Part shown: positions 1 to 7,343 of the stretch, in pieces
Layout of the letters: every line of letters begins with the position of its first letter
Position numbering within the stretch: position 1 is the stretch's first letter
Assembly (NCBI RefSeq): GCF_000685035.1
Contig: NZ_BAYB01000002.1
Span: 62,001-126,000 of the forward strand
Reading direction: 5' to 3'
Length of the DNA stretch: 64,000 nt
Origin: Paraburkholderia ferrariae NBRC 106233
GTDB taxonomy: Bacteria > Pseudomonadota > Gammaproteobacteria > Burkholderiales > Burkholderiaceae
Translations under genes and position numbers: made by a program
Notes under the pieces: model-generated
The model's database searches: none
What the model was told of the DNA's origin: nothing
What the model saw: the letters and a program-made list of their open reading frames with translations, nothing else

Positions 1-178
1 AGACCGCCAGCAATAGCTCGTCCTTTGAATGAAAAACATAGTGCAGGGAAGCCAGCGGACAGCCCGCAGCTTCGGCGATGCGACGGGTCGTGGCCCCCTT
101 CACACCGTGCTCTGCAATAACCGCGACTGTGGCCGCGACGAGGTCCTGGCGGCGGACTTCAGCCCGTACTCTCAGCAT
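1..178 (-). CDS. TetR/AcrR-family regulator, N-terminal part (cut by window edge)
   Basis: Reading the minus strand from the ATG at 178 gives an open frame to the window edge that starts MLRVRAEVRRQDLVAATVAV and continues through a typical TetR helix-turn-helix (GATTRRIAEAAGCPLASLHY, then a VFHSKDELL stretch). TetR proteins are dimeric repressors whose N-terminal HTH binds an operator and whose C-terminal domain, here missing, binds the ligand. The gene points away from the oxidoreductase operon starting at 799, with about 620 bp between them. A TTACCC...GGGTAA inverted repeat about 40 bp upstream of its start could be its own operator. The family call is secure; the target is unknown. Confidence 0.85.
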   Translation of the reverse strand, partial: MLRVRAEVRRQDLVAATVAVIAEHGVKGATTRRIAEAAGCPLASLHYVFHSKDELLLAV

Positions 179-215
179 AGGCTAGAGCTCCGTTTCATGT
201 TTTCGTTCAAAGGAG

Positions 216-232
216 TTACCCGGGCAGGGTAA
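216..232. promoter_or_regulatory. Inverted repeat, possible TetR operator
   Basis: TTACCC and GGGTAA form perfect 6-bp arms around a 5-bp centre, lying 38-54 bp upstream of the start of the truncated TetR gene. Size and position fit an autoregulatory TetR operator. The assignment is inference from position only. Confidence 0.4.
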
Positions 233-417
233 TCGAATGCCTCGATATTAACATGATGATGGACGGCATTTCGTCGTCAACGGCATGGCAGCACGCTTCG
301 TGAATCACGGGCCGATTCATTCATCGGCCATCGGGCCTGCGCATCGCACGGGTTCCCGCTTCGATGTCTTTCTCCAGGCGGAGCACAGATGCGATGACTT
401 AGTGTGGGAGCGTGAAA

Positions 418-434
418 GGGCGCGTCACGCGCCC
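418..434. repeat. Short perfect stem-loop
   Basis: GGGCGCG and CGCGCCC pair perfectly around a TCA loop. No T-run follows on either strand, so this is not a classical intrinsic terminator. Its role is unknown. Confidence 0.3.
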
Positions 435-710
435 CTTGAAACTGGTGCAGTTGCCCACGCCTGGAGGCCCTCACCGTGGGGCTAATGGAAACTCCGTATT
501 CCAAATGTGTTTTTGAGGCATAAACTCGGGGCTGTTGGCACATGGTCATTTGATCAAGTTTGTTTGTCTGCACCACTACTTGATCCTTGAGCATTCGTTG
601 GTGCAGTTGATTCCCCGCTCCGGGGCATGCGTCCCGCTACAGGGTGATGTCTCAGCCCCAATGGAGGGGCAGCGAGCGCCTGAAATCGGCTGGCATGTGC
701 TTTGCTTTGT

Positions 711-735
711 AGTCAAATGACCAAGTCAAATGATC
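711..735. promoter_or_regulatory. Tandem GTCA-NN-TGAC operator upstream of the oxidoreductase gene
   Basis: AGTCAAATGACC (711-722) and AGTCAAATGATC (724-735) are two near-palindromic 12-mers repeated at exactly 13 bp. They end 64 bp before the preferred start at 799. The same tandem arrangement recurs upstream of the aminotransferase and the second PhyH gene, so it is probably a shared regulator site. Two TetR dimers side by side could cover such a 25-bp element. Confidence 0.6.
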
Positions 736-798
736 TGACTGGCTGATAAATAGCGATGGATATCTCCTGGTAGCGTGGTCAACGATAAGGGTATGCGA

Positions 799-1656
799 AT
801 GAAAAAAGTAATTGCTGTCCTGGGATTGGGGGCGATGGGGGCTGCCATTGCCGCTTGCCTGATTGAATACGGCGAAGAGGTCGTCGCCTGGAACAGAAAA
901 CCGGAAAAGGCGCAGCGCGTGCAGGAGTTGGGCGCCAGAGTTGTCGATAGTGCAACGGCAGCCTGTGGTCTGGCAGACGTAATCATCGTGGTTACTGCGA
1001 CGCCGATTGATCTCGCCGCGGATTTCAAGGAATTGGGCGAGCGCCTCAAAGGCAAAACGGTTGTCAATCTTGCGACGGGGCGCCCGTCCGAGGTCCAGGC
1101 GCTGGATCGAATCGTGAGTGGTGTTGGAGCAAAATTTGTCAGCGGGACAATTCAGTGCTTCCCACCCGATATCGGCGCCGAGCATGCCGTGATCCTTTTG
1201 GGTGCCGATGAGAAGATCTGGAGTGAAGTTGAGCCCATTCTTCGGAAAATCGCGCCGCAATCCACGTACCTCGGTGCAAGACCCGACGTTCCGAATGTGC
1301 TCGATATCGGGCTGACCGGGACATTCGTTTTTGGTGCTGGAGCCGCCTTCCTGGAGGGGCTCAGGTTCGTAGTGAACTCAGGCGTCTCAGTCGACGAACT
1401 ACGTGACTTGATTCCGACCTATATCGCAGGTCAGAGCAAATTCATCGAAGGTTTGTTCGAGTCCGTCGCTACTTCAGATTATCAGGCTGGGGGCGCCGAC
1501 CTATGCGTCTACGCCCGGGCCACCGGAATTTTCCAGCAGGCGCAGGAAGATATCGGGCAGCCGCCGCGAATTCTGAGGGCGCTACGCGAGCGAATTCTGT
1601 CCTCCATCGAACAGGGTGGTGGTGACCGGGGATTCGCTGCATTGTTTAATCATTAA
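799..1656 (+). CDS. NAD(P)-dependent oxidoreductase, imine-reductase-like (first copy)
   Basis: A 285-residue protein with an N-terminal Rossmann fold of the 6-phosphogluconate/3-hydroxyisobutyrate dehydrogenase type (VIAVLGLGAMGAAIA, then a VVAWNR strand end) and a helical C-terminal half like that of imine reductases and reductive aminases. The ATG at 799 is preferred because AAGG lies 8 bp upstream; GTG 775 and ATG 793 are alternatives. It shares the block GTI-x-C-[FY]-P-x-DIG with the second copy at 6125-7030. The next gene is a PhyH dioxygenase 21 bp downstream, so the two are probably co-transcribed. Family members reduce C=N bonds or beta-hydroxyacids with NADPH; the substrate here is unknown. 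Confidence 0.8.
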   Translation: MKKVIAVLGLGAMGAAIAACLIEYGEEVVAWNRKPEKAQRVQELGARVVDSATAACGLADVIIVVTATPIDLAADFKELGERLKGKTVVNLATGRPSEVQALDRIVSGVGAKFVSGTIQCFPPDIGAEHAVILLGADEKIWSEVEPILRKIAPQSTYLGARPDVPNVLDIGLTGTFVFGAGAAFLEGLRFVVNSGVSVDELRDLIPTYIAGQSKFIEGLFESVATSDYQAGGADLCVYARATGIFQQAQEDIGQPPRILRALRERILSSIEQGGGDRGFAALFNH

Positions 1657-1677
1657 CAGATTTTTTGAGGAGTCGTC

Positions 1678-2556
1678 ATGTCATTGCAGCATCTTTCAAT
1701 TAATAGCACTCCTGATGATCTTGCGGAAGCGGTCCGGCAGGATGGTGGCGCAATCGTTAAAAATTTTCTCGGCGCCGACTTGCTAGCACGTATCAGAAGT
1801 ACGCTTTTTGACATGCTTGAGTCGGCTCCTAACGGAGTAGATGAGTATTTCGCCGGTACGCAGACGCGGCGAATGTCGCGCCTCTTCGCGCGTACGGATT
1901 TTATGGCTGAGGTCGCTTTGCATCCGCTCTATCTGGGCGCGGCGCGGAATATTCTGCAAACGCCGATCAAGATCTGGAGCGGTGAGAACCAGATCGAAGT
2001 CGCTCCCGATATTCAGGTGGGTGTTACGCAAGCCATTCAGATCCGACCGGGTCAAGGTCTGCAGCCCTTGCATCGTGACGACTCTGTGTGGCTTTGGCGC
2101 CACCCGAGCTATGGGCGTGAAGCCAGGTTTCAGGTCATGGTTGCGGTATCTGATTTTACGGAGGAAAACGGAGCCACCCTTGTCATCCCGGGTAGCCACA
2201 AGTGGGATGACGAGCGCATGCCCAAGCAAGAAGAAGCCATTCCCGCAGTCATGGCTGCAGGTGACGCTCTTTTCTTTATTGGCTCCGCCTATCACGGTGG
2301 CGGGAAGAACACCAGCGATGCACCAAGAACCGGTCTGACGATGTCTTATGATTTGTCGATTCTCCGGCAGGAAGAAAATCAATACCTCACGTTGCCCATT
2401 GAACGAGTGAAGAGCTTCCCGGAGGAATTGCAGCGGTTGCTTGGCTGGACGTACGGAACTACTTTTGCAGGCTTTGTTGAGCGTGGCGGACAAATGTCGG
2501 ATCCGAATGAACTGTTGAAAATGAAGGACTTTCTCGAGGTCGGGCATTTCGATTAA
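1678..2556 (+). CDS. Phytanoyl-CoA dioxygenase (PhyH) family oxygenase (first copy)
   Basis: A 292-residue Fe(II)/2-oxoglutarate-dependent oxygenase of the PhyH superfamily. The facial triad is visible: LHRDDSVW supplies the His-x-Asp pair and YHGGGKN the distal His, followed by an RTGLTMSYD stretch whose Arg would bind 2-oxoglutarate. GAGGAG sits 6 bp before the ATG. It follows the imine-reductase-like gene and has a homologue at 8793-9668 that also belongs to the tandem-operator group. PhyH enzymes hydroxylate or halogenate small molecules as well as fatty acyl-CoA. The pairing with an imine-reductase-like enzyme argues for an amine or amino-acid substrate, which is inference. Confidence 0.85.
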   Translation: MSLQHLSINSTPDDLAEAVRQDGGAIVKNFLGADLLARIRSTLFDMLESAPNGVDEYFAGTQTRRMSRLFARTDFMAEVALHPLYLGAARNILQTPIKIWSGENQIEVAPDIQVGVTQAIQIRPGQGLQPLHRDDSVWLWRHPSYGREARFQVMVAVSDFTEENGATLVIPGSHKWDDERMPKQEEAIPAVMAAGDALFFIGSAYHGGGKNTSDAPRTGLTMSYDLSILRQEENQYLTLPIERVKSFPEELQRLLGWTYGTTFAGFVERGGQMSDPNELLKMKDFLEVGHFD

Positions 2557-2779
2557 CGGGCGCCATAGGTGGTGGGATATTGGCCTGTTTCTCAGGTGGA
2601 AATTGGGCGATTCCATCACCTACCGGCAATTTCGGCTGGCGAAGGGCGGGCAAGTTTGTATGACGATTTTTCGATCGTTGAAGAATTCTTCGAAACAATG
2701 CAGGTACGGATGCAGGCAAGAGGGCGATTTCTACGCCTCGACGCGATCTCGCATTCGTGTAAGCGATAAGGAGTAGATC

Positions 2780-3928
2780 GTGAGTTACGAAATTAAGGGA
2801 ATACGGAAAATCGCTCTGCTTTATACGGGGGCTGTGGTCTGGACGCCAACTTACTTGCTTCCATTCAACATTGAAGAGTCAATGGCCCGGTTCGGGCTTT
2901 CCGAAAATTTTGCAGGATGGCTTGCGTCCGCGGTACTTCTCTGTCTTGCCCTTTCCATCATCATTTCGGGGCGGCGCCTGGCGACGCTGAACAAGAGATC
3001 GGGCACGGTTATTGCCGCCGCGGTTGCCATTGCGTCAACTTGCGCAATGTTTTCAGACAATTTTTATATATTTGTCGCCGCGAAATTAATTTTCGGAATC
3101 GCTTTGGGCGTCAGCTGTGTTTGCGCGTACGGGGTAATTGGACATGTTAAGCACCCCGAGAAAGTTACGGCGCAGGTAGCGCAGTCGATGGCCGTAATAT
3201 TTTCCTTCGCAATGTATATTGTGCCAATCGTGAATGGGAAGATCGGCAATATCGGGGTGGATGCAGTTCAGCTCGGCATTCTCGCGATGGCTCTACTTCT
3301 CGGCGCATTTATGCCTTCGGCCATCAATGCAAACGAGGAAGGTGTCGCGAGGAATGCCATCAAATCCAATGCGGTCCGTGGGATTCTGGCGAGCGCATTT
3401 CTCCTCTACGTTTCGCAGACGGCCCTCTTCGGTTTCGCCGCAGAGGTTGCCACAACTCGGGGTGTTGAAGCAGACCAACTCGGCATTCTGTTCATGGTAA
3501 ATGCAGCCGCCCAATTGCCAGTGGGGGTATTCGTCACCTGGCTAGGTGATCGCTGTGGTTTGTTCAAGCCGATCGCCTTTGGACTCGTCCTGCTGATCGC
3601 ATGTAGCTTGGGAATGTATTGCGTGGGCGGCAAGTGGGCATTTCTCGTGTCAACGGCCCTCATCAGTGCCGGGGCGACATTGGTCGGCCCTTATATGTTT
3701 GCGGCACTCGCTCACATGGATTCTAGCGGAAGAAGCACTGCGACCTGTGCGTCAGCAATCAATCTTGGCCTGGCGGTCGGCCCTGCAATTGCGGGCACAG
3801 TATTCAGCGTGGCTGGTTTGCACGCGGTTGGCTGGCTTTCCGTCGGGTTGCTCGTGGTGCCGATCTTTCTGAGCAGCGTTGCTATCCGGCAGTTCACGTC
3901 GAAACATTCCCGTGCAGCTATCGCTTGA
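2780..3928 (+). CDS. MFS transporter
   Basis: A 382-residue polytopic inner-membrane protein with about 12 hydrophobic segments and weak major-facilitator signatures, such as a SGRRLATLNKRSG loop between early segments and WLGDRCGLFKP between segments of the second half. It starts at GTG 2780 with AAGGAG 6 bp upstream. It follows the PhyH gene after 223 bp in which no gene can be supported. Its position suggests import of the pathway substrate or export of a product. The family is likely; the direction and substrate cannot be read from the sequence. Confidence 0.8.
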   Translation: MSYEIKGIRKIALLYTGAVVWTPTYLLPFNIEESMARFGLSENFAGWLASAVLLCLALSIIISGRRLATLNKRSGTVIAAAVAIASTCAMFSDNFYIFVAAKLIFGIALGVSCVCAYGVIGHVKHPEKVTAQVAQSMAVIFSFAMYIVPIVNGKIGNIGVDAVQLGILAMALLLGAFMPSAINANEEGVARNAIKSNAVRGILASAFLLYVSQTALFGFAAEVATTRGVEADQLGILFMVNAAAQLPVGVFVTWLGDRCGLFKPIAFGLVLLIACSLGMYCVGGKWAFLVSTALISAGATLVGPYMFAALAHMDSSGRSTATCASAINLGLAVGPAIAGTVFSVAGLHAVGWLSVGLLVVPIFLSSVAIRQFTSKHSRAAIA

Positions 3929-3962
3929 CGCGTGAGGCGAAGTACGAAACTAACCTATATCG

Positions 3963-3993
3963 GCATCACCATCTCGCGTCGAGATGGTGATGC
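3963..3993. terminator. 14-bp perfect stem-loop after the MFS gene
   Basis: GCATCACCATCTCG (3963-3976) and its exact complement (3980-3993) enclose a 3-nt CGT loop, 35 bp after the transporter stop. There is no T-run, so it may act as an mRNA-stabilising or Rho-assisted element rather than a classical intrinsic terminator. Confidence 0.5.
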
Positions 3994-4060
3994 AAGAATT
4001 AGTGTTAACGTGGACAAGCGTAATAGTTAATAAAATTCTTGGCGATCGTTGAAATTTGTC

Positions 4061-4750
4061 ATGGAACTAAAATTTTATCTTTATTGTCTTGCTGATCTTG
4101 CACTGATAGCGACTTCCCTCGTCTACGGTGTGAAGTTTCTCAAGAAGCGTAATTACCTTCTCGGGATCGAGTGGTTGATCGTGACATTCTCGGCAACGAA
4201 TTTAATGATCAATGCCTTAACCGGAGGGCACATCTTTTATAGCATATCGCTTTTTTGTGATGCATTTTCCAGGGGCTTTGGCGCACCGGTCATCGCTGTC
4301 GCGGGAATGATGGCAGTTACTCACCGATATAAACCATCGATTTTTGTTGATATCGTGTATTTGGTGAGCGCACTGGCGGGAACCGTTATTGTGTGGACAG
4401 CAGGTTTTATGGTTGAGCCTAAACCCTATTTCTATCTGGTGATGTGGTCATTGTTCTCGGTTTACCTCGTTTACGTTGTCAAGAGGTTGCTGAGCGTTGG
4501 AGAGAAACGTAATGCCGTTGGCGTTATCCTGGCGCTGGTATCCACGCAGATTATCGCGAGCACCTATGACTTCTACCATATACCTGGCGACGACGATCAC
4601 ATGATTTTTTATATATTCGCGTTGTCTTCCTGGTCTTACATGTCCGTTTCGTTGTATTACGCCTATTGTGCGTTGGAGCGCGCGTGGGAAAAGGAAATGA
4701 ACTTCAATCGACGTTATACCCTTGGTGCCCTCGAACGAAATCCACAGTGA
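4061..4750 (+). CDS. Hypothetical seven-helix membrane protein
   Basis: A 229-residue protein with about seven hydrophobic segments and a short charged C-terminal tail. No family is recognised. ATG 4061 is used; an in-frame TTG at 4049 is an alternative. The gene is clearly richer in A/T, in Phe/Tyr/Ile codons and in A/T-ending codons than the operons from 10.7 kb on, suggesting transfer from another source. It lies downstream of the transporter and just before an IS5-family relic. It could be an accessory transport protein or a membrane sensor. Coding is likely from its length, consistent hydrophobic pattern and strand; the function is unknown. Confidence 0.65.
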   Translation: MELKFYLYCLADLALIATSLVYGVKFLKKRNYLLGIEWLIVTFSATNLMINALTGGHIFYSISLFCDAFSRGFGAPVIAVAGMMAVTHRYKPSIFVDIVYLVSALAGTVIVWTAGFMVEPKPYFYLVMWSLFSVYLVYVVKRLLSVGEKRNAVGVILALVSTQIIASTYDFYHIPGDDDHMIFYIFALSSWSYMSVSLYYAYCALERAWEKEMNFNRRYTLGALERNPQ

Positions 4751-4757
4751 TTGCTGG

Positions 4758-5059
4758 CTACCGATCCCAAAGGTCTTTCGCCAAACATGTGACCTCTGGC
4801 GCATGCAGTGCGCACAGCTTGTTTTTGTCCTCCTGCTTCCGAGGCAGGATCCGCCTCGTGCGGCTGATCAATTCTTGCAGCGTGATACGCCCAGTGTCGG
4901 CGACTGAATCGAGCTGACGCTCGACGTCACTCATCACCCGACCAACGTGCGAAGCGCCTTCTTCATGCGCTTGTACTGCGTCGCATGCGCGTAGCGGCCA
5001 ATCTGGCGCGCCGGGTGCGGCGTTTCGCGATTGTCGTTCTACCGCAGCTTTAATCCGTT
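4758..5059 (-). pseudogene. IS5-family transposase remnant
   Basis: The minus strand still encodes transposase-like pieces: RQIGRYAHATQYKRMKKAL, then after a frame change VERQLDSVADTGRITLQELI and EDKNKLCALHAPEV, ending at a stop at 4758-4760. This region matches my recall of the middle of IS5-family transposases in proteobacteria, between the HGxxLRQ and KGKARxxYEFG blocks. An in-frame TAG early in the fragment and a frameshift near 4932 show that it is dead. Both catalytic ends are absent. No terminal inverted repeats or target duplication were identified. The 520-bp gap at 4751-5270 holds little else apart from one operator-like site. Confidence 0.75.
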
Positions 5060-5197
5060 ACTAAACCTGGACGTCAAGCTGGCAACGCGGTCTCGCCGTT
5101 CACCTTCGTTACGGCACGAGTTGCCGCTTTCGGTTCAGGTCGAATTGAGACGGTGTTCGGCATTGAAGGGCAGTCAAGCAGCCGCTTGCCAGGATGA

Positions 5198-5209
5198 GGT
5201 CATGTGACC
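5198..5209. promoter_or_regulatory. Single GGTCA-TG-TGACC operator-like site before tetR
   Basis: GGTCATGTGACC has perfect 5-bp arms around TG and ends 62 bp before the TetR start at 5271. The identical 12-mer occurs at 9945-9956. It suggests that this TetR protein regulates itself and is the regulator of the tandem-operator set. Confidence 0.5.
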
Positions 5210-5270
5210 GACAATCCAGCATTACAAACGGAAGTATGGCGTTTGCCGCTCAATTCAGGAAACTAACCCC

Positions 5271-5954
5271 ATGGCCGTGAAATCGACGACAGACGAAAGC
5301 GGCTCGAAAAATGGCCGCCGGGACGCGTCTTTGGAGTCGCCAACCGGCGATACGGCGCGTACGTTGACGGACCGCGGCCGCAACACCGTTGCGCGCATCC
5401 TTGCGAGCGCCATCGAGATTTTTGCGGCGGAAGGTTACGGCGGGCTCACCATGCGAAAGGTCGCAGCCAGTGCGGGACTGGCGCTATCGAATCTGCAGCA
5501 CTACTTCCCCACACGTGAAGATCTCTTTGCGGCGATCATTACCGAGGCCACCGCGGACTATTCGAGAAACTACGACAACATTCTTCACTCCGACGCGTCG
5601 CTCACACCCGCGCAACGGCTGGAGAAGCTTGTCCGCCTGCTCATTGAAGACGGCAAACAACCACGCACCCAAAGCCTCTTTGTCAATTTTTGGGCGCTCG
5701 CCCAAATGCAGGAATTCGCGCGCAAGATCATGGAAGATGCGTATCTGTTCCAGCGCCGCATGATCGGCGAATTCGTCGCGGCCGTGAACCCACAGTTGCC
5801 GCCGAACGTACTGGCGCGCCGCGCCGCGCTCATAACGGGGCAAATCGAGGGGCTGCTCGTGTTGATTCCTCAGCGCAACCGTTTCCCGTCGGATCTCAAA
5901 GGTATCGAGGATGAAGCCGTGAAGGTGATCCTCGCAGTTGCCGCTATGCCCTGA
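5271..5954 (+). CDS. TetR/AcrR-family transcriptional regulator
   Basis: A 227-residue regulator. About 40 residues of polar, disordered leader precede the TetR HTH (RILASAIEIFAAEGYGGLTM, then RKVAASAGLALSNLQHYFPT). The rest is the helical ligand-binding and dimer domain. It faces the second imine-reductase-like gene tail to tail. A GGTCATGTGACC site lies 62 bp upstream, and related tandem sites precede at least three enzyme genes, so this protein is the best candidate for the local repressor. The truncated TetR at 1-178 is the alternative. The ligand is probably a pathway metabolite, which is inference. Confidence 0.9.
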   Translation: MAVKSTTDESGSKNGRRDASLESPTGDTARTLTDRGRNTVARILASAIEIFAAEGYGGLTMRKVAASAGLALSNLQHYFPTREDLFAAIITEATADYSRNYDNILHSDASLTPAQRLEKLVRLLIEDGKQPRTQSLFVNFWALAQMQEFARKIMEDAYLFQRRMIGEFVAAVNPQLPPNVLARRAALITGQIEGLLVLIPQRNRFPSDLKGIEDEAVKVILAVAAMP

Positions 5955-6021
5955 GCGTTGTCCCCTGATCTACTGAACCTGCAGCCGATGTTCAGCGCGC
6001 TTTCGACAACGTCGCTCCGCT

Positions 6022-6037
6022 CGAGGCGATAGCCTCG
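6022..6037. terminator. Short hairpin between convergent genes
   Basis: CGAGGC-GATA-GCCTCG forms a 6-bp stem in the 170-bp gap between the convergent TetR and oxidoreductase genes. No T-run follows, so its terminator function is only plausible. Confidence 0.35.
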
Positions 6038-6047
6038 CATCGAACCC

Positions 6048-6109
6048 ATCCCGTTCCGTTGGCGTCAACATACTGCGTGAATATAGGTCGATTAACAACG
6101 GAACGGGAT
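6048..6109. repeat. 14-bp perfect inverted repeat with 34-nt spacer
   Basis: ATCCCGTTCCGTTG (6048-6061) is exactly complementary to CAACGGAACGGGAT (6096-6109). It lies just past the end of the minus-strand oxidoreductase gene. It could be a bidirectional terminator or processing structure, or the ends of a decayed miniature element. Confidence 0.5.
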
Positions 6110-6124
6110 ACCAGTCAGGTCGTA

Positions 6125-7030
6125 CTAACTCCGGTCCCCGCGCGGCTTCCTGAAACATTCAAACACGGCAGCCAGCTCATGTTGCCCGTGGCCCATGGCG
6201 ACGGCCTGCTGGAGTCGCGCCAGTACTTCTTGCGGGTAGCGGCTGTCCGTGCCACATTCGCGGCTGTACTCCACAAGCTGTCCGATACCCGCGGCCCAAC
6301 TGTCGAGGGTGGCCTGCGACCCTGAGTAATCCCCTTTCTTGATCATCTGCACGCACGTCTGAAGCGTATCCTCAACGAAGGGACGACGTGCCAGGGCAAG
6401 CGACAAGTAGGTGTCGAGGGAGATGCCTTCGGCGTCACACACGGCGGCGCCGTAGAGAAACCCGAGCGTGGCCCCCAGGGAGAACGAACCCACAACAGCG
6501 CCATCAAGAATAGCGGCATTCCCGAATCTCTCTCCAACGAACAACGCATGTCCGCTCAGATTCGCCAAAGTATGCCGCAGGGTTTCGAACGTTGAACGCG
6601 AGCCGGCATACAGAATCGATCCATCCGGCGTGCCGATATCCTTGGGGTAGCAGCCGATGGTGCCGTCCAGGTAAGCCACGCCGTGTTCCCTGGCCCACTC
6701 CGAAGCATCTCGCGCGTCCTCCGGCGTGCCCGTCGTGAGCTGGATTATCGTTTTGCCTTTGAGGCGGGCCACGACGTTCGGGGTGCGCAGCAACGAGTCG
6801 GACGCGCCATAGTCGAGCACGCAAACGACCACGACCTGACTCGCATCGACCGCCTCCGCGGCTGATTGTGCGATCCGGGCACCCGCGTCGCCAAGCGCCA
6901 CGGACTTGCTAGCCGTGCGGTTCCAGACGGTGACGCGATGATTGGCGGCAAGCAATGCCTTCGCCAGGGCCGTTCCCATTGCGCCCAGCCCAATAACGGA
7001 TATTGTCTGCGCCGTTCCGGTGTCTGCCAT
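6125..7030 (-). CDS. NAD(P)-dependent oxidoreductase, imine-reductase-like (second copy)
   Basis: A 301-residue homologue of the protein at 799-1656. The Rossmann motif ISVIGLGAMGTALAKALL and VTVWNR are N-terminal, GTIGCYPKDIG is central, and a helical C-terminal domain follows. ATG 7030 is chosen because AAGGAGG lies 6 bp upstream; GTG 7033 is possible. The gene is separated from the aminotransferase upstream by an 18-bp perfect hairpin, so it probably has its own promoter. Two imine-reductase-like enzymes in one cluster suggest either two successive reductions or two related substrates. The family call is good; the reaction is inferred. Confidence 0.82.
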   Translation of the reverse strand: MADTGTAQTISVIGLGAMGTALAKALLAANHRVTVWNRTASKSVALGDAGARIAQSAAEAVDASQVVVVCVLDYGASDSLLRTPNVVARLKGKTIIQLTTGTPEDARDASEWAREHGVAYLDGTIGCYPKDIGTPDGSILYAGSRSTFETLRHTLANLSGHALFVGERFGNAAILDGAVVGSFSLGATLGFLYGAAVCDAEGISLDTYLSLALARRPFVEDTLQTCVQMIKKGDYSGSQATLDSWAAGIGQLVEYSRECGTDSRYPQEVLARLQQAVAMGHGQHELAAVFECFRKPRGDRS

Positions 7031-7343
7031 CACAAGCCTCCTTCGAATCGGGTATACGAAGCTTCAGAAAAGGACTCGCTTTTCACAGCGAGGAATAAAG
7101 GTGGCCGCCGTCGACCGGCACGCAAGCGCCGGTCATTCACGAGCCGGCATCGATCGCACGCAGCGATGGTGGATGTATTCACGAAAGAGGCGCTGGCCAT
7201 CGACGCCGGGCAACAATGGATCAAGGCACCAGCCGAATTCGCTCGTCGGCTGGTGCCTTGATCGGATCCGGCTGGATCCGAAACACTTAAAACTCGCTCC
7301 GGATCTGGCCTGGAAAACCCAGGCGGATCAAGAGCATCCGGCA
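7031..7343. other. Intergenic region with terminator structures
   Basis: About 310 bp without a gene between the aminotransferase stop and the oxidoreductase start. It holds a small GCCTGG/CCAGGC hairpin (7308-7324) and a long perfect hairpin (7219-7263) after the aminotransferase. The remaining 190 bp must hold the promoter of the downstream oxidoreductase gene. No copy of the tandem operator was found in it. Confidence 0.5.
7219..7263. terminator. 18-bp perfect hairpin downstream of the aminotransferase
   Basis: GATCAAGGCACCAGCCGA (7219-7236) pairs exactly with 7246-7263 around a 9-nt loop. It lies 80 bp past the aminotransferase stop, on the far side of a small GCCTGG/CCAGGC hairpin. The long, perfect stem is well suited to ending transcription or blocking 3' decay, although no T-run follows. 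Confidence 0.65.

Larger units (their letters stand above)
179..798. other. 620-bp intergenic regulatory region
   Basis: No open frame here has a convincing start, codon bias or recognisable product. The region holds a TTACCC/GGGTAA inverted repeat near the TetR start (216-232), a compact GGGCGCG-TCA-CGCGCCC stem-loop (418-434), a GGTCATTTGATC operator-like site (544-555) and a tandem operator (711-735) in front of the oxidoreductase gene. It is probably the shared control region of two divergent transcription units. Its length leaves room for a small RNA, but none can be supported. Confidence 0.5.

Noticed and set aside
29..232. Open frame on the plus strand at the left edge
   Set aside because: It is the antisense of the truncated TetR gene, whose HTH is clear on the minus strand.
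2569..2769. 66-codon frame between PhyH and the MFS gene
   Set aside because: No ribosome site, no recognisable motif, and composition like non-coding sequence; the MFS gene has its own good start.
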